A model generated the notes under the pieces. That model was not told where the DNA came from, did no database searches, and worked only from the letters and a program-made list of their open reading frames with translations. 5,607 nt of DNA, taken from assembly GCA_017483235.1 (NCBI GenBank), contig JAFULE010000237.1, positions 1 to 5,607 on the forward strand, in the 5' to 3' direction. Below are positions 1 to 5,607 of this stretch, in pieces. The DNA is from Faecalibacterium sp. GTDB taxonomy: Bacteria > Bacillota > Clostridia > Oscillospirales > Ruminococcaceae. Each line of letters begins with the position of its first letter. The stretch's first letter is position 1. The position numbers were made by a program, and so were the translations under genes.

Positions 1-503
1 CTGTCATCAAGGTTGGTGCTGCCACCGAAGTGGAGATGAAGGACAAGAAGCTGCGCATTGAAGACGCCCTGAATGCCACCAAGGCTGCTGTGGAAGAGGG
101 CATCGTCGCCGGCGGCGGTACCGCCCCCATCAATGCCATTCCCGCCGTTCGTGCTCTGGTCGACACTCTGGAAGGCGACGAGCGCACCGGTGCCCGCATC
201 ATCATGAAGGCTATGGAAGCCCCCCTGCGTCAGATCGCTGCCAACGCCGGTTTGGAAGGCAGCGTGATCATTGACAAGATCGTCACTGCCGGCAAGCCCA
301 ACTACGGCTTTGACGCCCAGAAGGAAGAGTATGTCGAGGATATGATCGCCGCCGGCATCGTTGATCCCACCAAGGTTACCCGTTCCGCTCTGGAGAATGC
401 TTCCAGCGTGGCTGAAATGGTTCTGACCACCGAAAGCCTGGTGGCCGACCTGCCCGAGCCTCCCGCTGCCGCTGCTGCCCCCGACATGGGCGGTATGTAC
501 TAA
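1..503 (+). CDS. groEL: GroEL (Hsp60) chaperonin, C-terminal 166 residues; 5' end outside window
   Basis: This is the C-terminal third of the ATP-driven cytosolic chaperonin that folds proteins inside a GroEL/GroES double-ring cage. The first complete codon is at 3, and the gene enters already open, so no start is visible. The visible part opens with [11 protein letters not shown] and the [22 protein letters not shown] block. That block holds the catalytic Asp equivalent to E. coli D398 (codon 63-65) and the nucleotide-binding glycine triplet. It continues with [11 protein letters not shown], the [15 protein letters not shown] segment, and [27 protein letters not shown], which keeps the Asp corresponding to E. 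coli D495. All are hallmarks of the equatorial ATPase domain. The protein ends in an alanine-rich stretch and DMGGMY, a short version of the GGM-repeat tail. Codons are strongly C/G-ending with AAG for lysine, as expected of a highly expressed gene. groES would be expected upstream but lies outside the window. The identification is very secure. Confidence 0.97.
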   Translation, partial: VIKVGAATEVEMKDKKLRIEDALNATKAAVEEGIVAGGGTAPINAIPAVRALVDTLEGDERTGARIIMKAMEAPLRQIAANAGLEGSVIIDKIVTAGKPNYGFDAQKEEYVEDMIAAGIVDPTKVTRSALENASSVAEMVLTTESLVADLPEPPAAAAAPDMGGMY

Positions 504-531
504 GCAGCATCCCGTTTCGATATGTATTCCG

Positions 532-570
532 CGCCCGGCATCTGCTTTGCTGCAGATGCCGGGCGTTTTC
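532..570 (+). terminator. Rho-independent terminator after groEL
   Basis: A perfect inverted repeat, GCCCGGCATCTGC (533-545) and GCAGATGCCGGGC (552-564), extends by one more C-G pair (532/565). It encloses a 6-nt loop (TTTGCT) and is followed directly by TTTTC. It lies about 30 nt after the groEL stop and before the next promoter, so it should close the groEL transcript. Confidence 0.93.
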
Positions 571-577
571 TGTGCAA

Positions 578-606
578 TTTACAGATGGGCAAAGCTTTGC
601 TATAAT
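578..606 (+). promoter_or_regulatory. Sigma-A-type promoter for the deacylase (and probably PBP) transcript
   Basis: The -35 box is TTTACA (578-583) and the -10 box is a perfect TATAAT (601-606), separated by exactly 17 bp. A TG dinucleotide one base upstream of the -10 box (598-599) makes it an extended -10. Transcription should begin near 613, leaving a leader of about 28 nt. No operator or riboswitch is visible in that leader. Confidence 0.88.
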
Positions 607-640
607 CAAAGCCTGACCGAATCACCCGGGAGGAATTGCG

Positions 641-2023
641 ATGAGTAAAGTATATATTTACGGCGGGCTTGTGGTAGACCCTGCGCAGCAGCTTCAGCAA
701 CAGGCTGACCTTGTGTGCGAAAACGGTAAGGTAAGCAAGGTGCTGCTCGCCCCTTCGGCACAGCAGCGCAGCGAATGGAAACAGAGCGCCGACCTTGTGA
801 TCGATGCTGCGGGTAAGATCGTCAGCCCCGGCTTTATCGACATCCACATGCATGAGGATCCTTACGACGAGGCAACCGACCGTTTTTCCGGTGAGATCGC
901 CCAGACCATGGTGCGCATGGGTGTTACCACGGCGGTGGGCGGCAACTGCGGCTCCAACGAGGCAGACCCCGATGTGTATCTGGATGCGGTGGATCGGCAT
1001 GGTATGGCGGTCAATCTGGCGCTGCTGGCCGGGCACAGCACCCTGCGCCGCAGCTGCGGAGGTACCAATAAATATGCCCCGGTGGGGGATGACGTTATTG
1101 AAGCCATGGTGCAAAAAGGCAAGGCCGCGCTGCAGGCGGGCTGCCTTGGCGTATCCTTTGGCGTCAAATATATTCCCGGTACCCGCTGGGAGGAGATCAT
1201 TGCGCTGGCAAGGCTTTGCCGCGCCGAGGATAAACTGGTAGCTTCCCATGTGCGCGCCGACGTGGATGGTGTGTTTGATTCCTGCCGCGAATTGGCCGAG
1301 ATCGGCCGGCAGGCCGGGGTCAAGGTACAGTTTTCCCATGTGGGCAGCATGGGCGGCTACGGCCAGATGCCACAGCTGCTGGCCCAGATCGAAGGCTACC
1401 GCGCCGAAGGCATCGATCTGATGTGCGATTGCTACCCGTATGATGCCTTCAGTACCGAGATCGGTGCCACCACCTACGATGCCGAAAATTTTGCCATGTA
1501 CCGCTCGGACTACAGCCATATTCTGTTGTGCGACGGCCCTTATGCTGGGCAGCGCTGCACCGAGCAGCTTTTCCACGAAATGCGTTCCACCCGGCCCGAT
1601 ACAATGACGGTGGGCTATTTTATGAAGCAGGAGGATGTGGACCTTGCCCTGCTTGCCCCGTACACCATGCTGGGCAGCGACGGTATTCTGGTGGGGCAGC
1701 AGGGGCATCCCCGTGCTGCCGGTGCATTCCCACGGTTTCTGCATCAGTATGCTGCGTCCGGCCGTCTGCCGCTGAGCGATGCCATCGCCAAGGTCACCAG
1801 CATGGCGGCACAGCGATTGGGCCTTACCCATAAAGGCAGCCTGAAGCCCGGCAGCGATGCGGATATCACCATTTTTGATCTGGACACCATTAAGGATCAG
1901 GCCACCTACACCCAGCCGGTGCTTGTCCCCAAGGGTATCGATTGGGTGCTGATCGGCGGTCGGCCGGCGGTGCAGAATGGGGTATTGGTCAATGCCACAC
2001 TGGGCCGCTCGGTGCGGCGCTGA
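641..2023 (+). CDS. Zinc amidohydrolase, N-acyl-D-amino-acid deacylase (D-aminoacylase) family, 460 aa
   Basis: This is probably a cytoplasmic metal-dependent hydrolase that removes the acyl group from N-acyl-D-amino acids. An N-terminal beta-sandwich part (VVDPAQQL to VIDAAGKIVSPGFID) leads into the TIM-barrel metal site HMH (H69, H71). Family features follow in order: GNCG with C103, AGHSTLR (131-136), GVSFGVKYIPG, SHVR (H203), QFSHVG (H233), CYPYDAFSTEIG, SDG (D347) and HPRAAGAFPR (356-365). These match the ligands of the characterised Alcaligenes D-aminoacylase (H67, H69, C96, H220, H250, D366); the two later histidines are 30 residues apart in both. KGSLKPGSDADITIFD (398-413) is the usual amidohydrolase C-terminal sandwich. 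No signal peptide is seen. The ATG at 641 has GGGAGG (628-633) 7 nt upstream. Length is slightly below the family's roughly 480-530 aa. The exact substrate (neutral D-amino acid, D-Glu, D-Asp, or a related cyclic amide) cannot be read from sequence. It is probably co-transcribed with the PBP gene downstream. Confidence 0.87.
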   Translation: MSKVYIYGGLVVDPAQQLQQQADLVCENGKVSKVLLAPSAQQRSEWKQSADLVIDAAGKIVSPGFIDIHMHEDPYDEATDRFSGEIAQTMVRMGVTTAVGGNCGSNEADPDVYLDAVDRHGMAVNLALLAGHSTLRRSCGGTNKYAPVGDDVIEAMVQKGKAALQAGCLGVSFGVKYIPGTRWEEIIALARLCRAEDKLVASHVRADVDGVFDSCRELAEIGRQAGVKVQFSHVGSMGGYGQMPQLLAQIEGYRAEGIDLMCDCYPYDAFSTEIGATTYDAENFAMYRSDYSHILLCDGPYAGQRCTEQLFHEMRSTRPDTMTVGYFMKQEDVDLALLAPYTMLGSDGILVGQQGHPRAAGAFPRFLHQYAASGRLPLSDAIAKVTSMAAQRLGLTHKGSLKPGSDADITIFDLDTIKDQATYTQPVLVPKGIDWVLIGGRPAVQNGVLVNATLGRSVRR

Positions 2024-2081
2024 AACCATACGTGATTAAAAAAAGTCTCTTCGTGCCACACTTTTTAAAACTGTGCGGAAC

Positions 2082-2087
2082 GGAGGG
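2082..2087 (+). promoter_or_regulatory. Shine-Dalgarno sequence fixing a TTG start for the PBP gene
   Basis: GGAGGG lies 6 nt upstream of the TTG at 2094, an ideal spacing. The longest in-frame reading would start at GTG 2073, but that puts this motif inside the coding region and leaves the GTG with no purine-rich site at the right distance. The next in-frame ATG (2112) also lacks a convincing site. Confidence 0.8.
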
Positions 2088-2093
2088 CTTTTT

Positions 2094-3764
2094 TTGCGTG
2101 CAAAACGGGTAATGACCTTGTACGGCGGTTTTCTGCTGGCTTTTTTTGTGGTACTGTGCCGGTTGTATCTGCTGGCAACCAACAGCCTGTATGCGGGCCG
2201 TGCCCGGCAGCAAACCATCACAACCTTGCAGCTGGGCAGCTCCCGCGGCAATTTTTATGATTGCGACGGCAAACTGCTGACCGGGGCGGAAGTGGAATAC
2301 TATGCGCTTTGCATCCCAGGCGAAGAAAGCTATACCCGGCTGTTTGATCTGGTGGATTACGAAACCCAAAGCTATTTGTACCAGATGCGCAATTCGGCCC
2401 AGCCTTTTCTGATCCGGGTCAATTCCGACCTGACCGGGCAGGGCATTTTCACATGGCAAAGCAGTCGCCGGTATGCCCAAACTGCCATCTGTACCCATCT
2501 TCTGGGATACCTGAATGCTGACGGACATGGTGTTACCGGGCTGGAGGCTGCATTTGACGAGCTTCTGGCCGAAGATCGCCCCACCGCTTATGTACAGTGT
2601 GTGACGAATGGACAGGGGAGCTTGATGGATGAAACCGAGCCGGTGCTGCAGACCACGGAAAGCCAAACCGAGCAGAAAGGGGTTAAGCTGACCATTTCGG
2701 CTGCACTGCAGCGGGCGTGTGAAGGCATTGCTGCAAAAACCATGACCAGCGGCTGTATCCTTGTGCTGGAAACTGCTACCGCAAAGGTACGTGCCTGCGT
2801 CAGCTACCCTTTTTACGACCCGGAAAATATCAGCAAAAGCATCCGTGCCGATGATGGGTCGCTGCTCAACCGGGCATTCAGCGCATACAGTGTGGGGTCG
2901 GTGTTCAAGCCGGTGGTTGCAGCTGCTGCCCTGCAGCAGGGGATTGGCTGGTTTTCCATGGAGTGCAAGGGCTACGAAGATGTGGATGGCCAGATTTTTC
3001 GCTGTGCCGGTGGCATTGCGCATGGGCAGGTGGACCTGAAAACCGCACTGCAGAACAGCTGTAACTGCTATTTTATCCGCCTGGGTGAAATGCTTGGCGC
3101 ACAAAAACTGCTGCAGGCAGCTGCCAATTTCGGTTTTGGTCAGCCGGTATATCTGGCCGGCGGCATCAAGGCAGCAGCCGGCAATCTGCCAAGCACAGCA
3201 GACCTGAACAGTTCCGGCCAGCGGGCCAATTTCAGTTTTGGGCAGGGCAGGCTGCTGGCAACCCCGGTACAGCTGGCCGGTATGATGAACACCATTGCTG
3301 CCGGCGGCATCTACCGCACTCCCAGCTTTATCGAGGCGGTGGTGGACGAAACCACCGGTCAGACACTGCAAACGCTCTATCAGCCCACCGAACGCACCGT
3401 GCTCAGCCGGAACAAAGCACAAGCGCTGCAAATAATGCTGGCAGCGGTGGTACAGCAGGGCACAGGCAGCGGTGCGCAGCCGGTATACACCACATCGGCG
3501 GGAAAAACCGGCACCGCACAGACCGGCCGCTTTGATGAAACCGGGCAGGAGCTGATGGACCTTTGGTTTGCCGGCTTTTGTCCGCAAACCCAGCCGCGCT
3601 ATACCATCGTGGTGATGCAGGACGACCAGACCGACGCGGCGTTTACCAGTGCCGAAATCTTTTCCCGTGTGTGTGATGCACTGGTGGATCTGGGATATTT
3701 ACCGGCCGAACCGCTGCAAAGCAGCCTGCCGCCGTCAACCTCAAATTCTACACAAAACGGTTGA
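2094..3764 (+). CDS. Class B penicillin-binding protein (FtsI/PBP2/SpoVD-type transpeptidase), 556 aa
   Basis: This is a membrane-anchored D,D-transpeptidase that should cross-link peptidoglycan stem peptides outside the cell by an acyl-serine mechanism. Residues here count from the TTG start. A short basic tail (MRAKR) precedes one membrane segment (about 7-27). A dimerisation/pedestal region follows, with RGNFYDCDG (51-59), a variant of the family's RGxIYDRNG, and VTGLE (147-151). The penicillin-binding domain has all three catalytic motifs at normal spacing: SVFK (269-272, nucleophile S269), SCN (322-324) and KTGTAQT (471-477). The NFSFGQG and TPVQLAGMMNTIAAGG blocks are also typical. There is no PASTA domain, and the C-terminus is a short Ser/Thr/Asn/Pro-rich tail. 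Thirteen cysteines lie outside the membrane segment, many for an exported protein. The gene follows the deacylase by 70 bp with no terminator between them. Sequence alone does not separate a division (FtsI), elongation (PBP2) or sporulation (SpoVD) role, so no symbol is given. Confidence 0.92.
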   Translation: MRAKRVMTLYGGFLLAFFVVLCRLYLLATNSLYAGRARQQTITTLQLGSSRGNFYDCDGKLLTGAEVEYYALCIPGEESYTRLFDLVDYETQSYLYQMRNSAQPFLIRVNSDLTGQGIFTWQSSRRYAQTAICTHLLGYLNADGHGVTGLEAAFDELLAEDRPTAYVQCVTNGQGSLMDETEPVLQTTESQTEQKGVKLTISAALQRACEGIAAKTMTSGCILVLETATAKVRACVSYPFYDPENISKSIRADDGSLLNRAFSAYSVGSVFKPVVAAAALQQGIGWFSMECKGYEDVDGQIFRCAGGIAHGQVDLKTALQNSCNCYFIRLGEMLGAQKLLQAAANFGFGQPVYLAGGIKAAAGNLPSTADLNSSGQRANFSFGQGRLLATPVQLAGMMNTIAAGGIYRTPSFIEAVVDETTGQTLQTLYQPTERTVLSRNKAQALQIMLAAVVQQGTGSGAQPVYTTSAGKTGTAQTGRFDETGQELMDLWFAGFCPQTQPRYTIVVMQDDQTDAAFTSAEIFSRVCDALVDLGYLPAEPLQSSLPPSTSNSTQNG

Positions 3765-3788
3765 CTTTCCGCGGCAGAATGCTATAAT
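3761..3788 (+). promoter_or_regulatory. Sigma-A-type promoter of the alaS T-box leader
   Basis: The -35 box TTGACT (3761-3766) and the perfect -10 box TATAAT (3783-3788) are 16 bp apart. A TG at 3780-3781 makes an extended -10. The -35 box physically overlaps the TGA stop of the PBP gene (3762-3764). Transcription should start near 3795. Confidence 0.87.
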
Positions 3789-3794
3789 CTAACT

Positions 3795-4038
3795 GTATTA
3801 TGACAATGGCTATGACAGGGCCAGAAACGTGCAAGGTTCCCCAGAAAGAAAGCCCCCGGCTGCAAGGCTTTTGCTCCGAACACGCTTCAAGCCACCCTCG
3901 AGCTCCCGACGAAACAAGCCGGGCGCAGCGCGGCGTTAACGCGGCAAAGTGGTGCAGAGTATCTGCGCAATTTGGGTGGTACCACGGATGCTTATAAACG
4001 GCTTTCGTCCCTTAACTGGGGGCGAAAGCCGTTTTTTA
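3795..4038 (+). promoter_or_regulatory. T-box riboswitch (tRNA-Ala-sensing leader) controlling alaS
   Basis: This leader RNA reads the charging state of tRNA-Ala and lets transcription into alaS proceed when the tRNA is uncharged. The T-box core GGGTGGTACCACGG is at 3974-3987. Its UGGU (3977-3980) can pair with the ACCA end of an uncharged tRNA with discriminator A, as tRNA-Ala has. In the antiterminator, GGG (3974-3976) pairs with CCC (4009-4011) and ACG (3984-3986) with CGT (4006-4008); both downstream partners lie in the 5' arm of the terminator. In Stem I, a GA/K-turn-like region (ATGA near 3812-3815, CGA at 3899-3901) precedes AGGG/CCCT pairing (3817-3820/3895-3898). An AGAAAG bulge (3843-3848) follows, then CGTG/CACG pairing directly before a candidate GCT alanine specifier (3884-3886). 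A CCCG/CGGG stem (3905-3908/3920-3923), GCGTTAACGC (3933-3942) and a Stem III hairpin GCAGA-GTA-TCTGC (3954-3966) complete the standard order. Pairings were made by hand. Confidence 0.94.
3996..4038 (+). terminator. Intrinsic terminator of the alaS T-box
   Basis: A stem of 13 pairs, CGGCTTTCGTCCC (3999-4011) with GGGGCGAAAGCCG (4019-4031) and one G-U pair, encloses a 7-nt loop and is followed by six T (4032-4037). AAA at 3996-3998 can extend the stem into the T run. Its 5' arm contains the CGTCCC that the antiterminator uses, so the two structures are mutually exclusive. No other terminator is visible after the PBP gene, so this one may also stop upstream read-through. Confidence 0.94.
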
Positions 4039-4080
4039 TTGTCATACAAATCGTTTGGAATAAAGGAGTATCAGACAACT

Positions 4081-5607
4081 ATGCAATGGACCGGCTTGAA
4101 TGAGCTGCGCAACAAGTACCTGACCTTCTACGAAGGCAAGGGCCATCTGCGGCTCGACAGTTTCCCCCTCGTTCCCAAGAACGACCCCAGCCTGCTGCTG
4201 ATCAACAGTGGCATGGCCCCCATGAAAAAGTGGTTCCTCGGGCAGGAAGAGCCCCCTCGCCATCGTGTTACCACCTGCCAGAAGTGCATCCGCACCCCGG
4301 ATATCGAGCGCGTGGGCATCACCGCCCGTCACGGCACCTTCTTCGAGATGCTGGGCAACTTCTCGTTCCAGGATTACTTCAAGGAAGAGGCCATTCCCTG
4401 GGCATGGGAATTTTTGACCAGTGAGGAATGGATGGCCATTCCCGCCGACCGCCTGTACATTTCGGTGTATCAGGAGGACGACGAGGCTTACGATATCTGG
4501 ACCAAGAAGGTGGGCATCCCTGCCGATCACATGGTCCGTTTCGGCAAGGAAGACAACTTCTGGGAGCATGGTTCCGGCCCCTGCGGCCCCTGCTCTGAGT
4601 TCTACTTTGACCGTGGTGTCGAGTATGGCTGCGGCAAGCCCGACTGCAAGGTTGGCTGTGACTGCGACCGCTTCATGGAAATCTGGAACCTGGTGTTCAC
4701 CCAGTTTGACTCGGACGGTAAGGGCACCTATACCCGTCTGGATAAGCCCAACATCGACACCGGCATGGGTCTGGAGCGTCTGGCCTGTGTGATGCAGGGT
4801 GTGGGCAACCTGTTCGAGGTCGATACCGTTCAGGCTGTTCTGAAGCATGTGGAACAGATCTCCGGCAAGACCTACAAGCAGGACGAGAAGACCGACATCT
4901 CCATCCGTGTCATCACCGACCATGTGCGCAGCTGCACCTTTATGGCTTCGGACGGCGTGCGTCCCACCAACGAGGGCCGCGGCTACGTCATGCGCCGCCT
5001 GCTGCGCCGTGCCGCCCGCCATGGCCGTATGCTGGGCATCAACCATCCTTTCCTGGTGGATCTGGTCGAGACCGTGATCGTTTCCAGCGAAAGCGCTTAC
5101 CCCGAGCTGCGCGAGAATGCCGCTTACATCAAGCGGGTCATCGGCACCGAGGAAGAAAACTTCTACCGCACCATCGACGCCGGCATGAGCATGCTGACCG
5201 AGCTGCTGGAGGGCGTTAAGGCCGAGGGCGGCAAGGTTCTGGCCGGTGCCCAGATCTTCAAGCTGCACGATACCTACGGCTTCCCGTTTGACCTGACCCG
5301 CGAGATCGCCGAAGAAAACGGCATCGAGGTGGATGAGGCCGGCTTCCGTGCCGAGCTGCAGAAGCAGAAGGATCGCAGCCGTGAGGAGCGTCTGAAGAAG
5401 AACATCTCCGGCTGGAGCGCTGACCTGTTCGGCGAACTGACCGTAGAGCCCACTGTTTACACCGGCTACGAGACTCTGTGCGATGAGGGTGTAGTTCTGG
5501 CCCTGGCCGATGAGGAGGCCCTGACCGACGGCGTTGCCACCGACGACGGTGCCAAGGACGGCGTGCTGGTTATTCTGGACAAGACCCCCTTCTACGCCGA
5601 GATGGGC
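4081..5607 (+). CDS. alaS: Alanyl-tRNA synthetase, N-terminal 509 residues; 3' end outside window
   Basis: This class II synthetase attaches alanine to tRNA-Ala in the cytoplasm. The frame is open from ATG 4081 to the window edge, about 58% of a typical 870-880 aa enzyme. The catalytic domain begins with the typical N-terminus (LNELRNKYLTFYEGKGH, then SFPLVPKNDPSLLLINSGMAPMK). It contains motif 2, RHGTFFEMLGNFSFQDYF (83-100), and motif 3, DTGMGLERL (226-234), with the GSGPCGPCSE block (164-173) before it. A four-cysteine segment (C184, C189, C193, C195) sits just before EIWNLVFTQFD. The tRNA-recognition region includes TDHVRSC and NEGRGYVMRRLLRRAARHG (297-315), then HDTYGFPFDLT. The sequence stops at PFYAEMG, at the beginning of the editing domain, so the editing HxxxH site and the C-terminal domain are not visible. 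AAAGGAG (4062-4068) is a good ribosome site, though 12 nt from the ATG is long. Expression is controlled by the T-box leader. Codons are strongly C/G-ending, like groEL. Confidence 0.98.
   Translation, partial: MQWTGLNELRNKYLTFYEGKGHLRLDSFPLVPKNDPSLLLINSGMAPMKKWFLGQEEPPRHRVTTCQKCIRTPDIERVGITARHGTFFEMLGNFSFQDYFKEEAIPWAWEFLTSEEWMAIPADRLYISVYQEDDEAYDIWTKKVGIPADHMVRFGKEDNFWEHGSGPCGPCSEFYFDRGVEYGCGKPDCKVGCDCDRFMEIWNLVFTQFDSDGKGTYTRLDKPNIDTGMGLERLACVMQGVGNLFEVDTVQAVLKHVEQISGKTYKQDEKTDISIRVITDHVRSCTFMASDGVRPTNEGRGYVMRRLLRRAARHGRMLGINHPFLVDLVETVIVSSESAYPELRENAAYIKRVIGTEEENFYRTIDAGMSMLTELLEGVKAEGGKVLAGAQIFKLHDTYGFPFDLTREIAEENGIEVDEAGFRAELQKQKDRSREERLKKNISGWSADLFGELTVEPTVYTGYETLCDEGVVLALADEEALTDGVATDDGAKDGVLVILDKTPFYAEMG

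Noticed and set aside
804..1241. 145-codon alternative + strand frame within the deacylase gene, plus similar short frames inside the PBP and alaS genes
   Set aside because: These are out-of-frame readings of strongly supported genes, full of Arg, Trp and Pro, with no start signals.
500..2029. 509-codon open frame on the minus strand opposite the deacylase gene
   Set aside because: It mirrors the real gene and has no recognisable motifs or plausible domain order. The + strand frame holds a complete set of catalytic motifs, a promoter and a ribosome site. GC-rich codon choice leaves few antisense stops.
2024..2081. Possible promoter or terminator between the deacylase and PBP genes
   Set aside because: The A/T-rich run has no -35/-10 pair at workable spacing and no GC-rich stem before a T-run. 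Co-transcription is simpler.
1989..3587. 532-codon open frame on the minus strand opposite the PBP gene
   Set aside because: It is a compositional shadow of the PBP frame, rich in Cys, His and Gln with no family resemblance, and no promoter or ribosome site was seen on that strand.
3799..3817. Direct repeat TATGACA at 3799-3805 and 3811-3817
   Set aside because: It is only 7 nt long and falls at the base of Stem I, where the second copy is explained by the K-turn-like motif. It is probably chance.
3800..3997. 65-codon + strand open frame inside the alaS leader
   Set aside because: It lies wholly within the T-box RNA, whose conserved core and pairing explain the sequence. It has no ribosome site and no recognisable product, so a leader peptide is not supported.
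4042..5268. 408-codon open frame on the minus strand opposite alaS and part of its leader
   Set aside because: It is antisense to an unmistakable synthetase gene, has a composition typical of reverse-translated codons and shows no motifs.

Overview
The window carries four protein genes, all on the + strand. In order they are the 3' end of groEL, a zinc amidohydrolase of the N-acyl-D-amino-acid deacylase family, a class B penicillin-binding protein (PBP) transpeptidase, and the 5' part of alaS (alanyl-tRNA synthetase). alaS is preceded by a complete T-box riboswitch. The sequence is GC-rich. A T-box controlling alaS, and an AlaRS with the four-cysteine insertion I associate with clostridial enzymes, both point to a Bacillota/Clostridia host. 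A gut Oscillospiraceae/Ruminococcaceae member (Faecalibacterium-, Gemmiger- or Subdoligranulum-like) is the best guess. That placement is inference from style, not a database match.

Layout: groEL ends at 503 and is closed by a strong intrinsic terminator (about 532-570). A near-consensus promoter (TTTACA, 17 bp, TGC-TATAAT) follows and drives the deacylase gene (641-2023). No terminator is visible between the deacylase and the PBP gene, so the two are probably co-transcribed. The PBP most likely starts at a TTG codon at 2094, set by a good Shine-Dalgarno sequence that lies inside the longer GTG-started reading frame. The PBP stop codon overlaps the -35 box of the alaS promoter. The 316 bp between the PBP and alaS hold that promoter, the T-box leader and its terminator/antiterminator switch. 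alaS starts at 4081 and runs off the end of the window after 509 codons.

How the parts work together: groEL and alaS are housekeeping genes, and both favour C- or G-ending codons, as highly expressed genes do. The middle pair may share a cell-wall theme: a D-amino-acid-releasing hydrolase beside a PBP that acts on D-Ala-containing peptides. This rests only on adjacency and family. alaS transcription should rise when tRNA-Ala is uncharged. Because no other terminator lies after the PBP gene, the T-box terminator may also end the upstream transcript.

I found no evidence of a previously undescribed system, mobile element, CRISPR array or RNA gene beyond the T-box. Long minus-strand open frames lie opposite three of the four genes, and I judge them compositional shadows.
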